A stretch of DNA of 13,949 bases from positions 1 to 13,949 of the forward strand of contig DROE01000286.1 in the NCBI GenBank assembly GCA_011322005.1. The letters run 5' to 3'. The DNA is from Devosia sp. GTDB taxonomy: Bacteria > Pseudomonadota > Alphaproteobacteria > Rhizobiales > Devosiaceae. The position numbers were made by a program, and so were the translations under genes. Below are positions 6,217 to 13,463 of this stretch, piece by piece; the first letter of the stretch is position 1, and each line of letters begins with the position of its first letter. A model generated the notes under the pieces. That model searched no databases. It had not been told where the DNA came from and saw only the letters and a program-made list of their open reading frames with translations.

Positions 6217-6399
6217 TGCAGGGGCATGGGGCGGGCAGATTTGTCTTGTGGACGAAAGCAAGAGCCCGTGTTAGAAGCGCTGCTCAGGGGAGAAATATAT
6301 GAGACCGGTGGCACCGACAGAACGACGAAGCTGACCTTTTCAGTTTACGATGATTTTCAATCGTCCTGTTTCGTTCATCCCTGCCATTGGAATATTGAT
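6217..6399. other. 183-base gap without a recognised gene, before the acetyltransferase gene
   Basis: The gap between the Nudix and acetyltransferase genes has an open frame continuous with the acetyltransferase from an ATG at 6226, but that 58-residue extension (rich in Cys, Arg and Gly, with no fold-like pattern) does not resemble the family. A good ribosome site (GGGGAGAA, 6287-6294) precedes an ATG at 6299 in another frame, which opens only an 11-codon peptide ending at 6334. No clear hairpin terminator or sigma-70 promoter was found. Confidence 0.4.
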
Positions 6400-6975
6400 A
6401 TGACTTCCCCCAAGACTCCCTCAGCCCCGGTGGCTGGGGATTTGACTTCCGACAGTCCCCCAAATTTTGATGAAGAACTGTGCATCAGGGCTCAGACCGA
6501 TGCGGATGCGGACTGGGTTGAAAAACTGCAGGCCGAAGCGTTCGGGCCGGGGCGTTTTGCCCGCACCGCCTTTCGGGTGCGCGAACGCTTTGCCATTGAC
6601 CCAAGCCTTTCACTTACCGCTGAAATTGGCGGCAGACCGGTGGGCTCGGTCTGGATGACACCGATTTCGCTCGGGGGCATCAACGGTTATCTTCTCGGCC
6701 CGCTGGCAACCGACCCGGCCTTTCGCAACCGGGGTATCGGACGGGCGCTTGTGCGTCAGGTTACCAAAAACGGCATGGCCCGGGAGGGGGTCAAATTTGT
6801 CCTGCTCGTGGGGGATGCGCCCTATTATGTGCCTCTGGGCTATGATTCAAGTACGCCCGGTGCCATTATCTTTCCCGGTCCGGTTGACCCTGCCCGTATT
6901 CTTGTGCATGGCGAAAGTGCTGGCTTTGTCCGGCAACTCGCGGGAACAATTGGGGCGTTTGTCAAGAACAAATAG
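6400..6975 (+). CDS. GNAT-family N-acetyltransferase, YhbS-like
   Basis: Predicted to move an acetyl group from acetyl-CoA to an unidentified amine. The core starts near residue 27 (LCIRAQTDADADWVEKLQAEAF) and contains motif A, LLGPLATDPAFRNRGIGRALV (98-118 overall), with the acetyl-CoA pyrophosphate loop R109-N-R-G-I-G-R-A. It ends with VLLVGDAPYYVPLGYDS, the pattern of the COG3153/YhbS group. The ATG at 6400 gives 191 residues; it is chosen because the fold begins soon after, although no good ribosome site precedes it and the ATG at 6226 would add 58 unlikely residues. The stop lies 12 bases before the next gene's GTG, so the two are probably cotranscribed. Confidence 0.85.
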   Translation: MTSPKTPSAPVAGDLTSDSPPNFDEELCIRAQTDADADWVEKLQAEAFGPGRFARTAFRVRERFAIDPSLSLTAEIGGRPVGSVWMTPISLGGINGYLLGPLATDPAFRNRGIGRALVRQVTKNGMAREGVKFVLLVGDAPYYVPLGYDSSTPGAIIFPGPVDPARILVHGESAGFVRQLAGTIGAFVKNK

Positions 6976-6987
6976 CGAGGTTCATGG

Positions 6988-7611
6988 GTGCACGACGACG
7001 CGTTTCTGGTGCACATTGGGGGCAAACTGCTGGACAGGCCAAAGCCAATTGAGGGGGCGCAACTGCTCGTGCCCGACTGGCTGCCTGATGTGCCGTTCAG
7101 CGAACCGCCGGTGCCCGCGGCGGTTCTGATTGCGCTTGTGGCCCGCCCCGGTGGGCGCTCCTTGTTGTTCACGCAGCGCTCGCTTGGCCTGCGCTCCCAT
7201 TCGGGACAGGTATCTTTTCCAGGGGGAAAGATTGATGAAGGTGACGCCGATGCGGGAGCCGCCGCCTTGCGCGAAGCCCGTGAAGAGGTGGGGCTCAACC
7301 CGAATAATGCTTCAATTCTGGGTTATATGGAACCCTATCAGACGGGCACCAACTATGTGATTACGCCGGTGGTGGCGGTGGTAGAACAGGAAGATGCCTT
7401 CGTGGCCAATCCAAAAGAGGTGGACGAGGTGTTTGAGGTGCCGCTGGCCTATGCAGCCCGAGCCCGGAACTATTCGCGGTTTGTGGTACGGCGCAACAAT
7501 ATCGAACATTCCACATGGCAGCTTGATTATGGGGGGCACATGATCTGGGGGATAACGGCCAATCTGACCCGGCATTTTCGCGACCTGGCACTTCAGGAGT
7601 TGGATATATGA
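6988..7611 (+). CDS. Nudix hydrolase, CoA pyrophosphatase type
   Basis: The 207-residue product matches the Nudix subgroup that cleaves coenzyme A and its derivatives to 3',5'-ADP and 4'-phosphopantetheine (NudL-like). The subgroup's own signature is present: LRSHSGQVSFPGG (68-80), then a Nudix box in which GGKIDEGD (79-86) and ALREAREEVG (93-102) are spaced exactly as in E. coli NudL (GG-x5-D-x6-ALREA). R95, E96, E99 and E100 are the catalytic and metal-binding positions. The GTG at 6988 has GCGAGG at 6975-6980 as ribosome site; the ATG at 6984 is out of frame. Its stop overlaps the start of cca by four bases (ATGA), a pairing common in Hyphomicrobiales. Confidence 0.9.
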   Translation: MHDDAFLVHIGGKLLDRPKPIEGAQLLVPDWLPDVPFSEPPVPAAVLIALVARPGGRSLLFTQRSLGLRSHSGQVSFPGGKIDEGDADAGAAALREAREEVGLNPNNASILGYMEPYQTGTNYVITPVVAVVEQEDAFVANPKEVDEVFEVPLAYAARARNYSRFVVRRNNIEHSTWQLDYGGHMIWGITANLTRHFRDLALQELDI

Positions 7612-8813
7612 TTTCCCGCCATGATGCGATTGTACGCCTCAGAGCCGCGAGTTGGGTTCGCGAACAGGATACCCAGGAAATCTTCAAGATACTTGATGGG
7701 CTTTCTGACCGGACGCGGGCGGTGGGCGGCATCGTGCGTGACACAATTGTCGGCAAGCCGGACATGCGGGCCGACCTTGATCTGGCAACGGAACTGTTGC
7801 CCAACGAGGTGATGGCAAGGGCCAAAGCCAAGGGCATGTCGTGTTATCCGACCGGTATCAAACACGGCACAGTTACGGTGCGCAACGGACAGACCACGGT
7901 TGAGGTGACAACGCTTCGTGAGGACATGAACACTGACGGGCGTCACGCTCAGGTCAGGTTCGGCCTGAACTGGAAGGCCGACGCCAGGCGCCGGGATTTC
8001 ACCATCAATGCGCTCTATGCCAGCATGACCGGGGCGTTTCATGACCCTCTTGCCGGTCTTGAGGACCTGTTGGCGCGCCGGGTGCGCTTTGTTGGTGATC
8101 CTGATGAACGCATTGAAGAGGACCGTTTGCGGGTCTACAGGTTCTTCCGGTTCACTGCCGGTTACGGGGACGAAATATTCGACCCCGAGGGGCTGGCGGC
8201 CTGTGAGCGGGCGGCGGGCAGTCTGGGCGACCTTTCCAGCGAGCGCGTGGGTGCTGAAATGATGAAAATCCTGGCATTGCCACGGGTGGCGGCAACCATG
8301 GCGGTAATGAGCAAATCCGGCATTGTCGACATCGACGTTGCGGTGCTTGAAATGCTTGCCAGGTATGAAGACCTGACTGCTTCCCCTGTGGCGGTGGGGC
8401 GGTTGGCGCTGTTGATTGCCACGGGGGGCAGCGCGCAGCTTCAGCAGGCCTGGCGGCTTTCCAACGCTTCGATTGGAGAGGCTCGTGAGGTGCGTCAGGC
8501 CGCGGCGCTTCTTGATGCGGGGGAGTATAATCAGGCAGCCTATCGGTATGCGCGCCTGGGTGCGGTGGCTTTGCAGGTTGCGGCGGCGGCCGGCCACTGG
8601 TCCAAGGAAAAACTGCGCACGGCCATGGAAAAGTTTCATGCCATCAAAGCCCCCCCTTTTCCCATCAATGGAGACGACCTGAAGGACGCGGGGTTTCTGC
8701 CCGGCCCGGCTCTTGGAAAGGCATTAAGGGCCATCGAGGGGGAGTGGATAAAAAGCGGGTTCAGTCTTGGCCGTGTTGAGTTGCTGGAGCGGCTTTCGCG
8801 TTATTTCGACTAG
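7608..8813 (+). CDS. cca: CCA tRNA nucleotidyltransferase
   Basis: Adds or repairs the CCA 3' end of tRNAs from CTP and ATP without a template; cytoplasmic. The 401-residue protein is a class II enzyme of the poly(A) polymerase/CCA family. Motifs run in order: VGGIVRD (39-45), DLD metal-binding carboxylates (56-58) in RADLDLATE, RRRDFTINALY (127-137), and the template-like FVGDPDERIEEDRLRVYRFFRF (within 161-182) whose EDxxR selects CTP and ATP. The start is supported by AGGAG at 7595-7599. The enzyme must act on every tRNA lacking an encoded CCA, so it is likely essential. Its last 53 bases overlap the converging tfoX-like gene. I see no HD phosphohydrolase domain of the E. coli kind. Confidence 0.95.
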   Translation: MISRHDAIVRLRAASWVREQDTQEIFKILDGLSDRTRAVGGIVRDTIVGKPDMRADLDLATELLPNEVMARAKAKGMSCYPTGIKHGTVTVRNGQTTVEVTTLREDMNTDGRHAQVRFGLNWKADARRRDFTINALYASMTGAFHDPLAGLEDLLARRVRFVGDPDERIEEDRLRVYRFFRFTAGYGDEIFDPEGLAACERAAGSLGDLSSERVGAEMMKILALPRVAATMAVMSKSGIVDIDVAVLEMLARYEDLTASPVAVGRLALLIATGGSAQLQQAWRLSNASIGEAREVRQAAALLDAGEYNQAAYRYARLGAVALQVAAAAGHWSKEKLRTAMEKFHAIKAPPFPINGDDLKDAGFLPGPALGKALRAIEGEWIKSGFSLGRVELLERLSRYFD

Positions 8814-9078
8814 TTTTCGACTCTGTTGCAGCCCGTTTCAGGCGGGCTTTTTCCTGTTTGGAGACGTCTTGCCAGAGGCGGTCCTCCAGCGAGGCGTGCA
8901 TGGCATAAAGTGCCACCAGGCTGATGCGTTTGCCGAACACAAAACGCAACTGGTGCCAGGCGTCAATGGCGCCCTTTTCACGCAAATCATCTTCGTTACG
9001 GATATCAATTTCGGCCAGCATGCGCTCCATCGCCGGGCCAAGATTGCGCATCTGCGAGATTTTTCGGGTCATTTTCAT
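8761..9078 (-). CDS. Stand-alone TfoX C-terminal domain protein
   Basis: The 105-residue product corresponds to the C-terminal half of TfoX/Sxy, the competence regulator of gammaproteobacteria. Residues about 9-85 (MRNLGPAMERMLAEIDI through AMHASLEDRLWQD) show the helix-hairpin-helix-like pattern of this domain. The N-terminal TfoX half is absent, as in many alphaproteobacteria, where the role is unknown; calling it a competence gene would go beyond the evidence. The tail (KARLKRAATESKTSRNNAKAAPATQHGQD) is polar and probably disordered. Its ATG shares one base with the hemF stop (TGATG), so it is the last gene of the trmL-hemF operon. Its 3' end overlaps cca on the other strand by 53 bases and contains a terminator for cca. 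Confidence 0.82.
   Translation of the reverse strand: MKMTRKISQMRNLGPAMERMLAEIDIRNEDDLREKGAIDAWHQLRFVFGKRISLVALYAMHASLEDRLWQDVSKQEKARLKRAATESKTSRNNAKAAPATQHGQD
8830..8852 (+). terminator. Intrinsic terminator of cca, inside the tfoX-like gene
   Basis: Stem AGCCCG (8830-8835) and CGGGCT (8843-8848) with loop TTTCAGG, then T to 8852: a six-pair GC-rich hairpin followed by five Ts, 17 bases after the cca stop on the plus strand. It also codes for residues of the opposite-strand TfoX-like protein (KARLKRA region). Confidence 0.75.
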
Positions 9079-9986
9079 CAGGGCCAGTGCACTTGCGGAG
9101 GCATGGAGGAGAGAATCGATTCCACATTGCCTCCGGTTTTCAGTCCGAACATGGTGCCCCGGTCGTAGAGCAGATTAAATTCCACATAGCGGCCGCGACG
9201 TACCAGTTGCTCATGACGCTGCTCATCAGTCCAGGGTGTGTTGAAATTGCGTCTGACCAGTTCAGGATAAATACCGGCAAAGGCGGTGCCGACATTTTTC
9301 ACGAAAGCAAAATCGGCGTCCCAGTCGCCGCTGTTGTGGCGGTCAAAAAATATGCCGCCGGTGCCGCGCGGCTCATTGCGGTGCCTGAGAAAGAAATATT
9401 TATCGCACCAGTCCTTGTATTTTTTATAGTCCGCGCAGGGGTGGGGGGCGCAGGAAGCCTGCATGGCGGCATGAAAATCCCTTGTGTCGGGGTCGGACTG
9501 GGTGCGGCGCTTGTCGAGAACCGGGGTTAGGTCGGCACCGCCGCCAAACCAGCTTTTGGTGGTGACAATCATTCTGGTGTTCATGTGTGCCGCAGGCACG
9601 TTGGGATTGAGCGGATGGGCGATGAGGGAAATGCCCGAAGCCCAGAACCCGGGCTGGTCCCGTGAGCCCGTAACCTGTTCAGCAAAGTCGGGGGGCAGCA
9701 CGCCATGAACGGTTGATATGTGGACGCCAACTTTTTCGAACACCCGCCCGTGGCACAGGCCCATGGTGCCGCCACCCCCCTCAGCGCCCGTATGGTCCTT
9801 GCGTTGCCAGTCCCGGAACCTGAAACGTCCCGGTGTTTTTTCGGCAGCGTCGAAAGTCACCTCATCTTCAAGCTTCTCGAGGGAAGCGCAGATTTTGTCT
9901 CTAAGATTTCTGAACCAGGCTGAGGCGGTGGCCTTTTTGTCCTCAAGGTCAGAAGGGAGGGGCGGGTTTGCGGGCTTTGTGGTCAT
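9078..9986 (-). CDS. hemF: Oxygen-dependent coproporphyrinogen III oxidase
   Basis: Converts coproporphyrinogen III to protoporphyrinogen IX by two O2-dependent oxidative decarboxylations, a late haem step in the cytoplasm. The 302-residue length matches E. coli HemF (about 300). Family motifs are clear: GGGGTMGLCHGRVFEKVGVHISTVHG (about 70-95), AHMNTRMIVTTKSWFGGGADLTPV (about 133-156), GTGGIFFDRHNSGDWD, RRGRYVEFNLLYDRGTMFGLKTGGN, and the usual end with SMPP.W-P. The substrate-binding and dimer regions are complete, with no truncation. The ATG overlaps the trmL stop (ATGA), and the stop overlaps the tfoX-like start. The petABC operon, which needs haem, is transcribed away on the other side of trmL. 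This is an aerobic enzyme, so the organism is likely to respire oxygen. Confidence 0.97.
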   Translation of the reverse strand: MTTKPANPPLPSDLEDKKATASAWFRNLRDKICASLEKLEDEVTFDAAEKTPGRFRFRDWQRKDHTGAEGGGGTMGLCHGRVFEKVGVHISTVHGVLPPDFAEQVTGSRDQPGFWASGISLIAHPLNPNVPAAHMNTRMIVTTKSWFGGGADLTPVLDKRRTQSDPDTRDFHAAMQASCAPHPCADYKKYKDWCDKYFFLRHRNEPRGTGGIFFDRHNSGDWDADFAFVKNVGTAFAGIYPELVRRNFNTPWTDEQRHEQLVRRGRYVEFNLLYDRGTMFGLKTGGNVESILSSMPPQVHWP

Positions 9987-10525
9987 GTCAGGTCTCTAAA
10001 TCCATCTGTCTGGCGTTTGGCTTCGCCGATGGCGAGCGCAGCGGCAACGGCCACGTTCATGGAGCGCCTGTTCGGGGCCATGGGAATGCGCAATCGCGCG
10101 TCACATTGGTCCGCAATTTTTTGAGGTACACCAGCACTTTCACGTCCCAAAAGAAGAATGTCGCTGGCGGTGAAACTGAACTCATAGACGGAGTTTTCCG
10201 CCTTTGTGCTCAGAAGGACAAGACGTTTGCCGGCTGGCTTGCGCCAGTTGTCAAATGCTTCAAAGCTGTCATGCTCGTGCATATGCACATGGTCGGCATA
10301 GTCCATCGCAGCGCGGCGAAATTTTTTTTCAGAGTACACAAAACCGGTCGGATGAATGATATGCACGCACATGTTCAGGCAGGCGCCAAGGCGACACAAG
10401 GCTCCGGTGTTCTGAGGAATATCAGGCTGATAAAGGGCGAGTTGTATCGAGATGACCAGGTGCTCTGATAATATTTGCGGTGGAAAAACGGATATAGTGT
10501 CGCATGTCAGGTTTGTCACGCGCAT
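9983..10525 (-). CDS. trmL: tRNA (cytidine/uridine-2'-O)-methyltransferase TrmL (SPOUT)
   Basis: Methylates the ribose of the wobble base (34) of certain leucine tRNAs. The SPOUT fold is shown by three motifs: IALYQPDIPQNTG-type start (LALYQPDIPQNTG), LLGRESAGVPQKI (GxExxGxP), and RIPMAPNRRSMNVAVAAALAIGEA near the C-terminus; together these form the trefoil-knot SAM site. The family's N-terminus should be about four residues before LALYQPD, but no ATG, GTG or TTG lies there in frame. The listed start is the nearest ATG (180 residues, 26 of them extra); a CTG at 10459 or a TTG at 10567 are other options. Its 3' end overlaps hemF (ATGA), so it leads the operon trmL-hemF-tfoX. The function call is strong; the start is weak. 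Confidence 0.85.
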   Translation of the reverse strand: MRVTNLTCDTISVFPPQILSEHLVISIQLALYQPDIPQNTGALCRLGACLNMCVHIIHPTGFVYSEKKFRRAAMDYADHVHMHEHDSFEAFDNWRKPAGKRLVLLSTKAENSVYEFSFTASDILLLGRESAGVPQKIADQCDARLRIPMAPNRRSMNVAVAAALAIGEAKRQTDGFRDLT

Positions 10526-10687
10526 GCGGACTGGACAAGAGCACAACAGGGTGCAAAAAGATGCCAAATCCGTGTGCAGCGATGCGCGCGGTGTTGATTC
10601 TCAGCTGTGCCTATGGCTTAGTTTGCGCCATGGGGGCAATGGGGATTGGTGAATTTGACCAAGTAAACCGGGCGGGGACATGTAGCT

Positions 10688-11227
10688 GTGGCGAGTGAAG
10701 CAACTAGCGGAACAACGAGACGCGATTTTCTCTATGTGGCAACGGGAGCAGTGGGCGCGGTAGGCGTGGGCGCTGCCGTTTGGCCGCTGATCGATCAGAT
10801 GAATCCTGATGCCTCGGTGAGGGCGCTGGCTTCAATCGAGTTTGACCTGGCTCCGGTGGGGGTCGGGGAATCGTTCACCATCACCTGGCGCGGGCAGCCG
10901 ATTTTCGTGCGTCATCGTACCGAAGCGGAAATTGCCGAGGCGCGCGCGGTTCCCATGGAGGACCTCAAGGACCCGGCAACCGATCTGGAGCGGGTTGTCG
11001 AGGGCAAGGAGCAGTGGCTGATCATGATTGGCATCTGCACCCATCTGGGCTGTGTGCCACTGGGGCAGAAACCCAGCGATGCCAAGGGCGACTACAACGG
11101 CTGGTTCTGTCCGTGCCACGGGTCGCACTATGATATTGCCGGGCGCATTCGCAAAGGGCCGGCGCCGCTGAACCTGGTACTCCCACCGATTGAATTTCTC
11201 AGCGATACCATCGTCAAAGTTGGTTAA
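10688..11227 (+). CDS. petA: Ubiquinol-cytochrome c reductase, Rieske iron-sulfur subunit
   Basis: The Rieske protein takes the first electron from ubiquinol at the Qo site of the bc1 complex and passes it to cytochrome c1. It is 179 residues, typical for alphaproteobacteria. The N-terminus has a twin-arginine motif (TTRRDFLYVA, RR at 11-12) with one hydrophobic helix (about 15-36) that stays as the membrane anchor after Tat export. Cluster ligands are in box 1 CTHLGC (C117, H119, C122) and box 2 CPCHGSHYD (C141, H144). The disulfide cysteines are C122 and C143, and there is a GPAPxxL end. The GTG start at 10688 puts RR near the N-terminus; ribosome site GCGGGGAC is nearby. It is first in petABC. 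Confidence 0.96.
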   Translation: MASEATSGTTRRDFLYVATGAVGAVGVGAAVWPLIDQMNPDASVRALASIEFDLAPVGVGESFTITWRGQPIFVRHRTEAEIAEARAVPMEDLKDPATDLERVVEGKEQWLIMIGICTHLGCVPLGQKPSDAKGDYNGWFCPCHGSHYDIAGRIRKGPAPLNLVLPPIEFLSDTIVKVG

Positions 11228-11241
11228 GGGGCAAAAGAATA

Positions 11242-12510
11242 ATGTCTGGAAACTCTAGCTATAACCCGACCGGGGCGGTCGAAAAGTGGTTTGACGAACG
11301 TCTGCCCATTCTCAGGTTCTCCAAAGAGCATCTGATGGACTTTCCCACACCCAAGAACATCAACTACTGGTGGACGTTCGGGGCCGTTCTGGCCTTCATA
11401 CTGGTTATTCAGATTGTAACCGGGATTGTGCTGGCCATGCATTATGTGCCGAACTCGGAACTGGCCTTCAATTCGGTGGAGGCCATTCGGCGCGACGTGA
11501 ACTACGGACGCATCATACAGGGTACCCATGCGGTGGGCGCTTCCATGTTTTTTGCCGCGGTCTACATTCATATCTTCCGGGGCCTCTATTACGGCTCCTA
11601 CAAGGCGCCGCGGGAAATTCTGTGGATCCTGGGGGTCGTTATCTTTGTATTGATGATGGCAACGGCATTCATGGGCTATGTTCTGCCCTGGGGCCAGATG
11701 AGCTTCTGGGCCGCGACCGTGATCACCAACATTTTTGCTGCAATTCCGGTAATTGGCGATCCGATTCTCGCATTGTTGCGGGGCGGCTTTGCTGTGGACA
11801 ATGCCACGCTCAATCGCTTTTTCTCGCTGCACTATCTGCTGCCGTTCATTATTGCGGCGGTCGTGGGGCTGCATATCTGGGCGCTGCATGTACCGGGAAA
11901 CAACAATCCCGTCGGGGTTGAGGTCAAGTCGAGCCATGACACGCTGCCCTTCCACCCCTATTTCACCATGAAGGATCTGTTTGTCATCGTGGTGGTGCTC
12001 ATCCCGTTTGCCTGGTTCGTGTTTTTCGCGCCCGACATTCTGGGCCACCCGGACAACTACATTCCCGCGGACCCGCTGCTCACGCCGCCGCATATCGTGC
12101 CTGAATGGTATTTTCTGCCTTTCTATGCGATTTTGCGGGCCATCGACTTTGATATGTGGTTCATATCCTCCAAACTGGGGGGGGTCATATTTTTTGGCGG
12201 TTCAATTCTTGTGCTGTTCTTCGTGCCATGGCTTGACCGCTCCAAGGTGCGATCGGGAAACTTCCGGCCCCTGTTCCGGCCCTTTTTCTGGCTGTTCGTG
12301 CTCAACTTCCTGATGCTCACCTATCTGGGCGCGCAGGTGGCAGAGGGCATATATGTGTTGTTGTCCAAGGTGGGGACCGCCTACTACTTCGCCTATTTCC
12401 TGATTATCCTGCCCATAATATCGCGTGTTGAGAGGCCGGCGCCGCTTCCAGCATCAATTTCCGAAAGCGTGCTGGGCAAGGCCGAGGCATCAGGGGAGAA
12501 GGGACAATGA
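11242..12510 (+). CDS. petB: Ubiquinol-cytochrome c reductase, cytochrome b subunit
   Basis: The integral membrane core of the bc1 complex, with two b haems and the Qo and Qi quinol sites. It has 422 residues and eight transmembrane helices. Haem ligands are paired 14 residues apart in helices B (H96, H110, in THAVGASMFF...YIHIFRG) and D (H197, H211, in SLHYLLPF...GLHIWALH), as expected for a canonical cytochrome b of the single-chain type. The Qo loop has PEWYFLPFYAILRAI (287 on). The 14-base gap from petA contains AAGGGG as ribosome site. The stop codon overlaps the petC start (ATGA). This is the full-length fused form (b6 plus subunit IV equivalents) of proteobacteria. Confidence 0.97.
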   Translation: MSGNSSYNPTGAVEKWFDERLPILRFSKEHLMDFPTPKNINYWWTFGAVLAFILVIQIVTGIVLAMHYVPNSELAFNSVEAIRRDVNYGRIIQGTHAVGASMFFAAVYIHIFRGLYYGSYKAPREILWILGVVIFVLMMATAFMGYVLPWGQMSFWAATVITNIFAAIPVIGDPILALLRGGFAVDNATLNRFFSLHYLLPFIIAAVVGLHIWALHVPGNNNPVGVEVKSSHDTLPFHPYFTMKDLFVIVVVLIPFAWFVFFAPDILGHPDNYIPADPLLTPPHIVPEWYFLPFYAILRAIDFDMWFISSKLGGVIFFGGSILVLFFVPWLDRSKVRSGNFRPLFRPFFWLFVLNFLMLTYLGAQVAEGIYVLLSKVGTAYYFAYFLIILPIISRVERPAPLPASISESVLGKAEASGEKGQ

Positions 12511-13352
12511 GAATGAAAGGACCCGGTAACATGTTCAGGTCGCTTGTACTGGCGGCGGTGGTGGGGCTGAGCGGCGGCATGACCGGTGCTGCCCAGGCAA
12601 AGGTTGTTGGTCTTGAGGCCGAATTGCAGGACTGGTCATTTGCCGGGCCATTCGGCACATATGACACCAATCAACTTCAGCGGGGCTTCCAGATATTCCA
12701 GCAGTCGTGCTCCAGTTGCCATTCGGCTAACCTGCTCTCCTTTCGCAACCTGAGCGAAGAGGGTGGGCCTTCGTTCTCGGAGGACCAGGTCAAGGCACTG
12801 GCGGCGGAATATACTATTTTTGATCCGGAACTGGAGGATGGGGAGCGCCCAGCTACTCCTGCGGACCGCTGGCCGGCACCTTTTCCCACGGAACTCGACG
12901 CGCGTGCCGCCAACTCGGGTGCACTGCCTCCCGACTTTTCGGTATTGGCCAAGGCGCGGGGAATTTCGCAGAAATTTCCCTTTTGGGCATTCAACTATTT
13001 TACCGCCTATCAGGAAGGTGGCGCGGACTATATCTACAATCTCCTGGTCAATTATGGAGAGGCGCCCGAGGATGCCGAGATCCCGGACGGGCAGGCATGG
13101 AACAACTACCTGGCCCGGGGACTGGCGATGGCTCCTCCGCTCGACGACGGATTTATCACCTATGACGGGGAGGGCGTTCCTGAAACCCTGGAGCAGTACG
13201 CCGCCGATGTTACGGCGTTCATGATGTGGATGGCGGACCCCCATCTGGTGTCCCGCAAGGAAATGGGCTTCAGGGTGCTAACCTTCCTGTTTCTGCTCGC
13301 GGGGCTGATGTATCTGGTCAAGCGCAAAATCTGGGCCGATGTGAAGCACTGA
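12507..13352 (+). CDS. petC: Ubiquinol-cytochrome c reductase, cytochrome c1 subunit
   Basis: Periplasmic c-type cytochrome, anchored at the C-terminus, that receives the electron from the Rieske protein and hands it to cytochrome c. The 281-residue precursor has a Sec signal peptide (about 1-31, cleavage probable after GAAQA), haem attachment CSSCH (68-72) and a probable axial Met208 in ARGLAMAPPLDDG. The C-terminal membrane helix is at about 254-272 (GFRVLTFLFLLAGLMYLVKRK). It starts inside the petB stop (ATGA at 12507-12510) with GGGGAGAAGGG upstream, so coupled translation is likely. The in-frame ATG at 12531 is a second possibility but would remove most of the signal's basic n-region. 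The gene closes the operon, followed by a terminator. Confidence 0.97.
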   Translation: MRMKGPGNMFRSLVLAAVVGLSGGMTGAAQAKVVGLEAELQDWSFAGPFGTYDTNQLQRGFQIFQQSCSSCHSANLLSFRNLSEEGGPSFSEDQVKALAAEYTIFDPELEDGERPATPADRWPAPFPTELDARAANSGALPPDFSVLAKARGISQKFPFWAFNYFTAYQEGGADYIYNLLVNYGEAPEDAEIPDGQAWNNYLARGLAMAPPLDDGFITYDGEGVPETLEQYAADVTAFMMWMADPHLVSRKEMGFRVLTFLFLLAGLMYLVKRKIWADVKH

Positions 13353-13379
13353 CCGGTGTGTAGGGTTGCATCACCTTTG

Positions 13380-13418
13380 GGGAGGGACTCTTGCCTTTGA
13401 GAGTCCCTCCCACTTTTT
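13380..13418 (+). terminator. Intrinsic terminator of the petABC operon
   Basis: A perfect 12-pair stem, GGGAGGGACTCT (13380-13391) and AGAGTCCCTCCC (13400-13411), encloses an 8-base loop and is followed by AC and five Ts (13414-13418). It begins 28 bases after the petC stop and lies before apt, so petABC and apt are probably separate transcripts. No strong apt promoter was identified in the 45 bases between the T-run and the apt start. Confidence 0.93.
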
Positions 13419-13463
13419 CTGTCTGTCCAAAACCGTTTTTCGACCCCCTGGGAGTTGACACGG

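Noticed and set aside
7593..8639. A 348-codon open frame on the minus strand opposite cca
   Set aside because: Mirror frame of the well-supported cca gene, rich in His, Arg and Pro as such shadows are, with no recognisable domain.
10440..10687. Sigma-70 promoters for petABC and trmL
   Set aside because: Several TATA-like and TTG-like hexamers occur, but none form a pair with proper 16-18 base spacing that I would defend.
11224..12093. A 289-codon open frame on the minus strand opposite cytochrome b
   Set aside because: Shadow of petB, whose haem ligands and PEWY motif are unambiguous; the opposite product is charged low-complexity sequence.
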